Below are positions 6,306 to 13,274 of a DNA stretch of 13,960 bases, piece by piece. Below the pieces are notes generated by a model, which was given only the letters and a program-made list of their open reading frames with translations, searched no databases and was not told where the DNA came from. The DNA is from an uncultured Syntrophobacteraceae bacterium. Lineage in GTDB: Bacteria > Desulfobacterota > Syntrophobacteria > Syntrophobacterales > Syntrophobacteraceae. The stretch lies in the NCBI GenBank assembly GCA_937889795.1, contig CALBZH010000681.1, positions 1 through 13,960 of the forward strand. The letters are read 5' to 3'. Made by a program: the position numbers and the translations under genes. Every line of letters begins with the position of its first letter. Within the stretch, counting starts at the first letter, position 1.

Positions 6306-7505
6306 ATGCAAATTGAAAATAATCGCTCCATCTGGACCTTTGCCTTTACCGGATACATGTTCATGACCGTGGTGATCTGCTCCGGGGTCTCGGTCATCGT
6401 GCCGGCGATACCGAACATAATGCGGGAGCAGGGGATCTCGGCCGGCTTCATCACCGCGGCCTTCGTATCGCTGCTGACCGGGAGGTTCCTCTCCTCCATC
6501 TTCACCGGGTATCTCCTTTTGAGAGTGCGCCCGCAGCAACTCCTCTACACCTCGTTCGCGCTTCATACGCTAACGATGGCGTTCCTTGCCTTCGCGCAGG
6601 GGGGGAGCGCCTTTACCACCCTCCGCTTCCTGGAGGGGATCTTCGAGGGGATCGTTTCGGTGGTGCTGCAAGTGATTGTGATCGCTCTTTCCACACCGGA
6701 GGACCGAGGGGTCAAGATGGGGTACATGCAGTCCGCCTTCGGGGTCGGCTTCATCGTGGGGCCCATGATAGGGAGCCTCTCTATGCGCCAGTACGGTTCC
6801 TCCGGGGTCTTCTGGGCAGTGGCGGGCCTCATGGTGATCTGCATCATCTGGCTCACCCTAATCTTCCGCAGTCTCTCCGGTCAGATGACACAGTCTCCCC
6901 CCCAGAAGCTCACCTTCAGCCTTGACTTCCTGAAATTCATCCCGTTTTACAGCGCGCCGATTCTGCAGCGCCTCTTGGTGGTGGCCTTTGCGATGCTGAT
7001 CCCGCTATACCTAGTAGACCGGTTCCACCTCGCTTCACACCAGATCGGCTACTTCTTCACCCTTTCCGCAGTGATCACCTCCACCACGATGCCCTTCACC
7101 GGGAAACTGGGGAAGCACCCCTGCTGCAACTATTTTGTGGTGGCGGCTATGTTGGTAATGGGCCTGTCCATCCTGGGGATGGGAGTGACCTCCGACCCGA
7201 TCATCTTCACCGCCTGCTTCGTGGCAGAGACGTTCGGTTTCGCGGTGATGGCCCCCAACTCGATGAAGATCTTCGGGGACGTCGTATCCGAGCACCCGCG
7301 CCGTGGTGAGGTGGTGGGGACTTCGTCGAGCTTTCGGGAGCTTCTGAACATTGTGCTCTCTTTCGCCCTTATTCCGCTGTACCAGTTCAGCATGTCGCTC
7401 CCTTGGATCATCCTCGCGATGGTATGCATGCTCCTCTCCCTCCCCTACCTGAGGAACGCTCGGCGTGGCGAACGCGTGGCGGCCCGCGTACCCTCCGGCT
7501 CCTAG
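6306..7505 (+). CDS. MFS transporter, DHA1-like exporter
   Basis: Product of 399 aa with about 12 hydrophobic segments, the usual size for the major facilitator superfamily. The first helix is FAFTGYMFMTVVICSG; VSVIVPAIPNI follows, as in drug:H+ antiporters of the DHA1 type. The loop 2-3 signature is present in a relaxed form (LLTGRFLSSIFTGYLL), and AFGVGFIVGPMIGSL (helix 5, motif C-like G-x3-GPxxG) favours export. Start ATG 6306 has GAGG and GAGGG just upstream, 20 bases after the preceding stop. Placement within a biosynthetic run suggests it exports the cluster's product and may give self-resistance; the substrate is not known. Confidence 0.88.
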   Translation: MQIENNRSIWTFAFTGYMFMTVVICSGVSVIVPAIPNIMREQGISAGFITAAFVSLLTGRFLSSIFTGYLLLRVRPQQLLYTSFALHTLTMAFLAFAQGGSAFTTLRFLEGIFEGIVSVVLQVIVIALSTPEDRGVKMGYMQSAFGVGFIVGPMIGSLSMRQYGSSGVFWAVAGLMVICIIWLTLIFRSLSGQMTQSPPQKLTFSLDFLKFIPFYSAPILQRLLVVAFAMLIPLYLVDRFHLASHQIGYFFTLSAVITSTTMPFTGKLGKHPCCNYFVVAAMLVMGLSILGMGVTSDPIIFTACFVAETFGFAVMAPNSMKIFGDVVSEHPRRGEVVGTSSSFRELLNIVLSFALIPLYQFSMSLPWIILAMVCMLLSLPYLRNARRGERVAARVPSGS

Positions 7506-7526
7506 GTCTGCGAAAAGGAGAAGAGC

Positions 7527-7904
7527 GTGGCAAAGAACTGTACAAAAAAATCTAGTAGGCCCATTTGGTCCAGGAGAAGCCGGACGGGATGTCGCTGAGA
7601 GGAGTATGTCCCTTGCTACTTTGCGTCGAGCTGGGCATGGAAGCGGTTCCCATCGCCTGGATCGACCTGGTCACCCCCTGCGTTGGCTTCTCGCTGGAGG
7701 ACCACCCCTCAGCTCCCTGAACCGTAACTTCAACCCGGTGCAGCTGGTGCCGGTGCTGTAGAAAGTCTTCAACAACGAGAGAACCGGTTCCGGCTCAACC
7801 CCGAGCAGGAGGGGCTGAACCGAGATTTTTGTAAGGTCTTCATTAACTGCAAGCTCAACATCTACACCTATGACAGCGCCCTAGGCAACGTCGACATGAA
7901 ATAG
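7527..7904 (+). pseudogene. Frame-shifted remnant of a gene between the MFS and first LeuD-like genes
   Basis: A start-like GTG at 7527 has AAGGAG seven bases upstream and opens VAKNCTKKSS, but that frame ends at 7598. Coding-like sequence then continues in other frames: EKPDGMSLRG and ELGMEAVPIAWIDLVTPCVG (about 7574-7720), then LNRNFNPVQLVPVL, an in-frame TAG, and KVFNNE (about 7717-7780), and finally ENRFRLNPEQEGLNRDFC with NCKLNIYTYDSALGNVDMK, ending at a TAG at 7902-7904. The last two pieces are rich in GC-ending codons and read like a real protein C-terminus. At least two frameshifts and one nonsense codon are needed to join them. The parent family is not recognised. It suggests the operon once carried another enzyme or transport protein here. 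Confidence 0.55.
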
Positions 7905-7926
7905 ACTAACAGACAAGGGGGAAGTG

Positions 7927-8415
7927 ATGGATTACAAGGGCAGGGTCTGGAAATTCGGCGACAACATCGATACCGACGTGATTTTCCCGTCACAGTACAT
8001 GCTCCTTCCGACCATCGAGGAGATGAAGGTGCACACCTTCGAACCCTTGGTGGCGAACTTCCACGAAAAGGTACGTCCGGGCGACATGATCCTTGGGGGG
8101 GAGAACTTCGGCGGGGGTTCCTCGCGGGAACAGGCGCCGTCGGTTTTGAAGGCGGTGGGGATCACCTGCATCATTGCCAAGTCCTTTGCCCGCATCTTCT
8201 ACCGCAACGCCATCAACATCGGGCTTTTGGCCATCGTCTGCAACTGTTACGACGAGGTGCACGAGGGAGACGTCCTGAGTGTCGATCTAGCGTGGCAGAT
8301 CATCGAGGTGGAGGGAAGCGAGCTCCGCTTCGGCTTTAAGTCCTTCCCTCCCCACGTCACCCAGATGGTGGCGGCCGGTGGTCTCATCGAATACATCAAC
8401 GGCTCGGGCCGCTGA
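7927..8415 (+). CDS. Aconitase-superfamily small subunit (LeuD-like), first copy
   Basis: Product of 162 aa, archaeal/short LeuD type. It is the swivel domain of an isopropylmalate isomerase or homoaconitase-like hydro-lyase and works with the LeuC-like subunit encoded 21 bases downstream. Seen: KFGDNIDTDVIFPSQYM (9-25), the GENFGGGSSREQA substrate-binding loop (about 56-68) and FARIFYRNAINIGL. The substrate-recognition stretch after PxxY, which from memory reads YLRT in homoaconitase and YLVY in isopropylmalate isomerase of methanogens, reads YMLL here; the Arg used for the extra carboxylate is missing. ATG 7927 is preferred to GTG 7924 because of the spacing to AAGGGGGAAG. No leuA, leuB, homocitrate synthase or dehydrogenase is present, so leucine or lysine biosynthesis is unlikely. 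Confidence 0.9.
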   Translation: MDYKGRVWKFGDNIDTDVIFPSQYMLLPTIEEMKVHTFEPLVANFHEKVRPGDMILGGENFGGGSSREQAPSVLKAVGITCIIAKSFARIFYRNAINIGLLAIVCNCYDEVHEGDVLSVDLAWQIIEVEGSELRFGFKSFPPHVTQMVAAGGLIEYINGSGR

Positions 8416-8436
8416 AAAGAAAGGAGAAGTCTGCAA

Positions 8437-9702
8437 ATGGCAATGACACTGTCGGAAAAAGTGCTGGCCCGGGCCGCGGGCAAAGATGAGGTGACGCCGG
8501 GGGAGATCGTCCAGACCGAGATCGACTGGATCATGACCAACGACGCCACCACCCACGTGAGCATCGACATCTTCGAGCAGAAGCTCCTGAAGCAGGAGAT
8601 CAAGCACCCGGAGCGGGTGATCTGGGTGGTGGACCACAACATCCCGGCGGAATCGGTGGAGACCGCCAACGTGCACCGCAAGCAGCGGATCTTCGCTGGA
8701 AAACACGGCTTCAACAGCCATGTCGGGGAGGGGATTTGTCATCAGCTCCTGGTGGAAAAGTACGTTCTTCCCGGTCAGGTGGTGATCGGCGCCGACTCCC
8801 ATACCTGCAGCCATGGCGCCCTAGGCGCCTTCGCCACCGGCGTCGGCTCCACCGACTTGGTCGGGGCGATCCGGGAGGGGAGCCTCTGGTTCATGGTCCC
8901 GGCCACCCTGAAGTTCCACTTGACTGGAAAGCTCAGGGAAGGAGTCACAACGAAAGACCTCATCCTTACCATCATCGGCGACATCTCAGCAAACGGCGCC
9001 AACTATCGTGCCATGGAGTTTTCTGGCCCGGCGGTCAGCACGCTCTCGTTCGAGTCGCGGCTTGCCCTGTGCAATCTCGTGGTGGAAGCAGGGGGCAAGA
9101 ACGCCATCATGGAGGCCGACGAGAAGGTGGTCGGCTATCTCAGGCGCAACCGTCCCCAGGGGGCCACCGGGGTGGTCCTTCAAGGGGACCAGGGGGCGGC
9201 TTACGAGAAGTTCTTCCACTACGACCTCTCCCAGATCGCTCCGGTGGTCGCCTGTCCGCACGCGGTCGACAACGTCTCTCCGATCATCGCAGTCGAAGGG
9301 AGGGAGATCGATCAGGTCTTCGTCGGATCCTGCAGTAACGGCCGGATAGAGGACCTGCGGATCTTGGGCCGAATTCTCAAGGGGAACCGGGTGCACTCCC
9401 GGGTGCGTCTCGCTGTCTCCCCTGCGTCGACTAGGGTCTTCCTGCAGGCCCTTGAGGAGGGACTCATCTCTACCTTCCTTGAGGCAGGGGCGATGGTCCT
9501 GAATCCAAACTGCAGCACCTGCTGGGGGGGGTGCCAGGCGGTGGTCGGAGACGGTGAGAGGCTTCTCTCCACCGGAACCAGGAACTTCAAGGGGAGATCC
9601 GGGAGCGCCTTAGCCGAGGTCTTCCTTGGTTCGGTGTACAGCGCAGGAGCTGCCGCCCTTGCCGGCAAGATAGTGAACCCGATAAACTACCTGGGCCTCT
9701 AG
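8437..9702 (+). CDS. Aconitase-superfamily large subunit (LeuC-like), first copy
   Basis: Product of 421 aa, matching the short archaeal-type LeuC/HacA size. It would hold the [4Fe-4S] cluster that activates a hydroxyl of its substrate for dehydration and rehydration. Cluster ligands are C299 (VGSCSNGRIEDL) and the pair C359 and C362 (NCSTCWGGC), the last with an additional C366. GADSHT (118-123), HQLL (102-105) and RAMEFSG (191-197) are conserved active-site segments. The small subunit lies 21 bases upstream; AAGGAG is ten bases before ATG 8437, and ATG 8443 is an alternative. The first twelve codons are nearly identical to those of the second LeuC-like gene, so the two D-C pairs probably arose by duplication and then diverged. 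The exact substrate is unknown. Confidence 0.92.
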   Translation: MAMTLSEKVLARAAGKDEVTPGEIVQTEIDWIMTNDATTHVSIDIFEQKLLKQEIKHPERVIWVVDHNIPAESVETANVHRKQRIFAGKHGFNSHVGEGICHQLLVEKYVLPGQVVIGADSHTCSHGALGAFATGVGSTDLVGAIREGSLWFMVPATLKFHLTGKLREGVTTKDLILTIIGDISANGANYRAMEFSGPAVSTLSFESRLALCNLVVEAGGKNAIMEADEKVVGYLRRNRPQGATGVVLQGDQGAAYEKFFHYDLSQIAPVVACPHAVDNVSPIIAVEGREIDQVFVGSCSNGRIEDLRILGRILKGNRVHSRVRLAVSPASTRVFLQALEEGLISTFLEAGAMVLNPNCSTCWGGCQAVVGDGERLLSTGTRNFKGRSGSALAEVFLGSVYSAGAAALAGKIVNPINYLGL

Positions 9703-9726
9703 GCCATTAGAGCAAGGAAGGAAAAA

Positions 9727-10233
9727 ATGGAAAACAATCTTACCGGAAACGCTTGGAAATTCGGCAACAACATCGACACCGACATCATCATGCCCTCCCA
9801 GTATCTCTCCTGGCCGCTGGAGGAGTCCTACCGCCTCGCCTTCGAGCCGCTCCGGAAGGGGTTCGCCGATCTGGTTACCCCGGGGGACGTGATCGTGGCC
9901 GGCTCCAACTTCGGGAGCGGGAGTTCCCGCGAGCAGGCGGCGCAGGCGATCTTCCGGATGGGGATCCGGGCCGTGATCGCGAACTCCTATGCCCGCATCT
10001 TCTACCGCAACGCCCTCAATATCGGGCTTTACGCCATCGAGTGCCCTGAGGCCGAGGCGATAATCGAGGAAGGGAACCGAGTCAAGATCGACCTGGACCG
10101 GGGAGTGCTGCTAAACCTTTCCACTGCTCGCGAGGCCTCCTTCGGCCCGTTCCCGCAGAACCTCCGGAAGATCATGGAGGCGGGAGGGCTGGTCGAGTAC
10201 ATGAAAAAACGGAACCATCAGGAGGCGAGGTAA
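9727..10233 (+). CDS. Aconitase-superfamily small subunit (LeuD-like), second copy
   Basis: Product of 168 aa with the same architecture as the first copy: KFGNNIDTDIIMPSQYL (11-27), the loop GSNFGSGSSREQA and YARIFYRNALNIGL. The residues after PxxY are YLSW instead of YMLL, so the two small subunits probably bind different acyl parts; neither has the Arg seen in homoaconitase. The ATG at 9727 has AAGGAAGG five or more bases upstream, and the LeuC-like partner begins four bases after its stop. The C-terminus is basic (KKRNHQEAR). It is about as similar to the first copy as to archaeal homologues by eye, so if it is a duplicate, it is an old one. Confidence 0.9.
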   Translation: MENNLTGNAWKFGNNIDTDIIMPSQYLSWPLEESYRLAFEPLRKGFADLVTPGDVIVAGSNFGSGSSREQAAQAIFRMGIRAVIANSYARIFYRNALNIGLYAIECPEAEAIIEEGNRVKIDLDRGVLLNLSTAREASFGPFPQNLRKIMEAGGLVEYMKKRNHQEAR

Positions 10234-10237
10234 CGCA

Positions 10238-11494
10238 ATGGCAATGACACTGGCGGAAAAGATACTGGCCCGCAAGGCCCTCAAGAAGGAGGTCGCTCCT
10301 GGAGAACTCGTCACCGTCGCGGTCGATCACACCATGACCTATGACCTCTTCTGCCCCTCGGTGGTGGAGGCGTTCAAGGAGATGGGGTTCAAACAGGTCT
10401 GGAATCCGAACAAGATCGCCATCATCTTCGATCACCTAGTGCCGGCGAAAAACGCGAAGGAGGTGGAGCACTTCAAGGTGAGCCTCGCCTTTGCCCGTGC
10501 CCAGGGGATCACCAAAGTGCACCAGCACGATGGGATTTGCCACCAGCTCTTGTTTGAGAAGGGGTACTCCCGCCCAGGAGACGTGATCCTCGGGACTGAC
10601 TCGCACACGGTCACCACCGGTGGGGTCGGAGCCTTCGCCACCGGGATCGGCTACACCGAGATGGCGTCGATCTGGGGTACCGGAGAGATCTGGCTCAAGG
10701 TACCGGAGACGCTGCGTTTCGAGATCGAGGGGGAACTGGCGCCGGGGGTATCGGCCAAGGACCTAATACTGAAGATCATCGGCGACATCGGGCACGCCGG
10801 GGCGACCTACAAGGCGATGGAGTTCGGAGGCACGCTCATTGGCCGGCTCAGCGTGGCGCAGCGCCTCACCATCGCCAACATGTCCGTCGAGGCGGGGGCC
10901 AAGGCGGGGCTCATGGCCCCGGACGAGAAGGTTCTGGAACACTACCGGGAACTTGGAATCACCGACTTCCCCATGCTCCGCCCCGATCCCGATGCAGCCT
11001 ACCGCTCCGTTTCCCGCTACGACGCCTCGAAGCTTGTCCCCATGGTCTCCTGCTCGCCGGCGGTGGACAACGTGATGCCTCTCTTCGAAGTGGCGGGTGA
11101 GGAGGTCCGGAAGGCATTTCTGGGCTCCTGCACCAACGGCAGGCTTGAGGACATCGAGATGGCGGCGTCGCTGGTCCGCGGGAAGAAAATCCATCCTAAG
11201 GTGGAGATGATCGTCACCCCCGCCTCCCGCACCATCTACCAGCAGGCGATTCAAAGCGGTGCAGTTGCCGCACTGGTTGAAGCGGGGGCCTACGTTACCG
11301 TTCCAGCCTGCGGCCTCTGTTCCGGGATCAACGGCGGGGTGGTTGCCGACGGAGACACCATTATAAGCTCGAACAACCGGAACTTCCTGGGAAGGATGGG
11401 AGGACCGACAGCTCGGGTGATCCTCGCCTCCCCGGCATCGGTCGCCGTGTCGGCGCTGGCGGGCAAGGTGGTCGACCCGAGAGAGTATCTGTAG
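10238..11494 (+). CDS. Aconitase-superfamily large subunit (LeuC-like), second copy
   Basis: Product of 418 aa. Iron-sulfur ligands C298 (LGSCTNGRLEDIE), C358 and C361 (ACGLCSG) are present, as are DHLVPA (65-70), HQHDGICHQLL (95-105), GTDSHT (119-124) and KAMEFGG. The CGLC form with GGVVADGDTIISSNNRNF resembles archaeal homoaconitase/isopropylmalate isomerase large subunits more closely than does the first copy. It begins four bases after the second LeuD-like stop and its own stop is immediately followed by the GTG of the last methyltransferase, so the three are translationally linked. It would form an independent heterodimer with the second LeuD-like subunit; whether the two pairs act in sequence (dehydration, then rehydration at another carbon) or on two substrates is not known. 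Confidence 0.92.
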   Translation: MAMTLAEKILARKALKKEVAPGELVTVAVDHTMTYDLFCPSVVEAFKEMGFKQVWNPNKIAIIFDHLVPAKNAKEVEHFKVSLAFARAQGITKVHQHDGICHQLLFEKGYSRPGDVILGTDSHTVTTGGVGAFATGIGYTEMASIWGTGEIWLKVPETLRFEIEGELAPGVSAKDLILKIIGDIGHAGATYKAMEFGGTLIGRLSVAQRLTIANMSVEAGAKAGLMAPDEKVLEHYRELGITDFPMLRPDPDAAYRSVSRYDASKLVPMVSCSPAVDNVMPLFEVAGEEVRKAFLGSCTNGRLEDIEMAASLVRGKKIHPKVEMIVTPASRTIYQQAIQSGAVAALVEAGAYVTVPACGLCSGINGGVVADGDTIISSNNRNFLGRMGGPTARVILASPASVAVSALAGKVVDPREYL

Positions 11495-12169
11495 GTGCAA
11501 GAGATGGTGATAACCAGGGCGGAAATCCGAAAGTTGGCTGAGGAGCGCATCCGGAGGGGAGACAGCACCGGGTGGTTCGAGGAGCTCTACCGGCGCGCCG
11601 AGGGGAATCCCAATGCCATTCCGTGGGCCGACCTTGAGCCCAATTCGAACCTGGTCTCCTGGGCGGAGAGGACCGGACTGGCCGGCGTGGGGCGGCTCGC
11701 CCTCAAGGTAGGATGCGGACTCGGCGACGACGCCGAGGAACTGAGCCGGCGTGGTTTCGAGGTCACAGCCTTCGACATCGCGCCCACCGCCATAGATTGG
11801 TGCCAGCGACGATTCCCCGAGTCGCGGGTAGACTACCAGATAGCCGATCTCTTCGATCCACCGGAGAGTTGGGTGGGGCGCTTCGACTTTGTGCTGGAGT
11901 CGTACACCCTGCAGTCATTCCTTCCGGAACTCCGTCCGCGCGCCATGCGGCAGGTGGTGCGCCTGGTGGCTCCGGGAGGAGCCCTGCTTGTCATCTGTCG
12001 TGGCCGCGAGCAGGGGGAGACCCCTGAAGGGGTCTGGCCGGTCCCCCTCTCACGGGAGGAACTGGGCAGGTTTCAGGAATTGGGACTTGAGGAAGCGGCC
12101 TTCGAGGATTTGCTGGACAACGAAACCCCGCCGGTACGGAGATTCCGCGCCCTCTACTTCCGCCCCTGA
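11495..12169 (+). CDS. SAM-dependent methyltransferase, thiopurine-methyltransferase-like
   Basis: Product of 224 aa. The N-terminal WFEELYRRAEGNPNAIPWADLEPN (in two blocks, about 27-39 and 40-50) resembles the substrate-side helix of TPMT-like methyltransferases. Motif I is KVGCGLGDDAEELSRRGF (71-88), and the acidic ribose-binding residue is D94 in VTAFDIAPTAIDWC. Then follow YQIADLFDPP and FDFVLESYTLQS. GTG 11495 follows the LeuC-like stop directly; ATG 11504 is an alternative with no better ribosome site. It is the last gene of the run. The substrate class for these enzymes is broad (thiols, halides, carboxylates), so methyl-ester or S-methyl formation on the product are both possible. Its stop is 56 bases from the end of the convergent luxR gene. 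Confidence 0.85.
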   Translation: MQEMVITRAEIRKLAEERIRRGDSTGWFEELYRRAEGNPNAIPWADLEPNSNLVSWAERTGLAGVGRLALKVGCGLGDDAEELSRRGFEVTAFDIAPTAIDWCQRRFPESRVDYQIADLFDPPESWVGRFDFVLESYTLQSFLPELRPRAMRQVVRLVAPGGALLVICRGREQGETPEGVWPVPLSREELGRFQELGLEEAAFEDLLDNETPPVRRFRALYFRP

Positions 12170-12225
12170 AAAAAGCCCTGCCCCTGCCTATAGCGTGGCG
12201 TAAGGCGGAAGAGATTAGCTGGGGA

Positions 12226-12990
12226 CTATTGCGAGCCTCCGGCCCTTCCCAGGGCTAGCCCTGGGAAGATGAGCCCCCGCGATACAGCCTGCACAACGGC
12301 ATGCAGCCGGTTTGACACCTGCAGCTTGTCCGTCGCGTTCTGCAGGTGGAAGACGACGGTCCGCTCAGAGATCCCCAGGATCTGGGAGGTCTCCCACGAC
12401 GTTTTCCCTTCCGCCGCCCAAAGGAGGCACTCCGTCTCGCGTTGGCTCAGCTTGGTGGGCGGGGGGAGTTCCACCGTCTTCACAGCCCGAAGCACCGCCT
12501 CCAAGATGTGGAATGATATGGCATGGAGCATCGGTATAGCCTTGTTGATCCGAAGGCTGGTCTTGCTGTGGTCCTCGCAGGAGGCGAGGCTCAACATTGC
12601 CGATTCACCCTGCGGGGTGTGCACAGGGATGCTTACTCCACTGCGGAGGCTGTGTTCCCGAGCGGCTAACATGAGGGTTCGCGCTTTCTGGCTCTGTTCG
12701 CCCTTAAAGGCCTCCTCCCAGACGTAGGGGATGACGCTAGTGACACAGTGGAGCACGGTGGGATCGATCTTTTCATACCCTTCGGCTACGTAGTGCTGGC
12801 GCCACTCTTCTGGGTAGTCACTGATGATGAACTGGTAGGGCATGACGAAGGAGTTGCGCAACTGAATGGCAAAGAGGAAGTAGTCGAAGCCGTAGCTGTT
12901 ACAGAGTAGCCTCAAGAACGAGTTAATCTCGGATATAGACTCTGCCTCTGCTATCATTTGAACCAGCTTTGAGTATTTTAACCTATTCAC
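12226..12990 (-). CDS. luxR: LuxR-family acyl-homoserine-lactone-binding transcriptional regulator
   Basis: Product of 254 aa, two domains. Residues about 1-170 form the autoinducer-binding domain, with W63, Y67, D76, P77, W91 and G118 at the places of the TraR residues W57, Y61, D70, P71, W85 and G113, all conserved. Residues about 177-240 form the GerE-type helix-turn-helix: LSQRETECLLWAAEGKT, then ILGISERTVVFHLQN, with E185, L189 and G195 in place. It would therefore be a true AHL receptor, not an orphan solo with a changed pocket. Start is GTG 12990; the ATG at 12992 is out of frame and ends at once. It lies at the far end of the cluster from luxI and points toward it. The likely site of action is the lux-type box at 1436-1455. 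A short tail FPGLALGRAGGSQ beyond the usual end includes a perfect DNA palindrome. Confidence 0.95.
   Translation of the reverse strand: MNRLKYSKLVQMIAEAESISEINSFLRLLCNSYGFDYFLFAIQLRNSFVMPYQFIISDYPEEWRQHYVAEGYEKIDPTVLHCVTSVIPYVWEEAFKGEQSQKARTLMLAAREHSLRSGVSIPVHTPQGESAMLSLASCEDHSKTSLRINKAIPMLHAISFHILEAVLRAVKTVELPPPTKLSQRETECLLWAAEGKTSWETSQILGISERTVVFHLQNATDKLQVSNRLHAVVQAVSRGLIFPGLALGRAGGSQ
12245..12268. repeat. Perfect 24-bp palindrome in the 3' end of luxR
   Basis: CTTCCCAGGGCT is followed directly by its exact reverse complement AGCCCTGGGAAG. It encodes the FPGLALG tail of LuxR. In RNA from either strand it can form a 10-bp GC-rich stem with a CUAG tetraloop. It sits between the convergent operon end and luxR, where a bidirectional terminator would be expected, but there is no adjacent U-run on either strand. 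Confidence 0.75.
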
Positions 12991-13062
12991 ATTCTTTCCC
13001 TACCCCGCGTTCTCTCAAAGTAAGACGCCTTATCCAGCCTTTTCCGGTGCTCGAAGGCTGTG

Positions 13063-13085
13063 ATTATATTGATGCAATAATATAA
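13063..13085 (-). promoter_or_regulatory. Putative luxR promoter with overlapping 22-bp dyad
   Basis: On the minus strand a perfect TATAAT (13068-13063) lies about 70 bases before the luxR GTG, with no good -35 hexamer 17 bases upstream. It overlaps a near-perfect dyad (13064-13085): TTATATT pairs with AATATAA around a central TGCA, 9 of 11 base pairs matching. The placement over a -10 element is that of an operator. It does not match the CT-N12-AG lux-type pattern, so the binding protein is unknown; it could also be simple AT-rich sequence. Confidence 0.4.
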
Positions 13086-13274
13086 GTTATAAAAATGTTA
13101 TTTAAAATTATTAATATTATAGTTTGAAAAAAAATACAACTTTTTTGATCATGCTTGAGCCGCTAAAAGTTAGATTTTATTGAGGAGATTTGTTTTTTCT
13201 TCTTCGGGTGGGGTGGGGGATTTTCATATGCATTGCGTGCCCTGTCTGGGCGGAGGTGCTGAGAGGTGGGTCGG

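Noticed and set aside
10763..11500. A 245-codon open frame on the minus strand
   Set aside because: It is the shadow of the second LeuC-like gene, which has all cluster cysteines.
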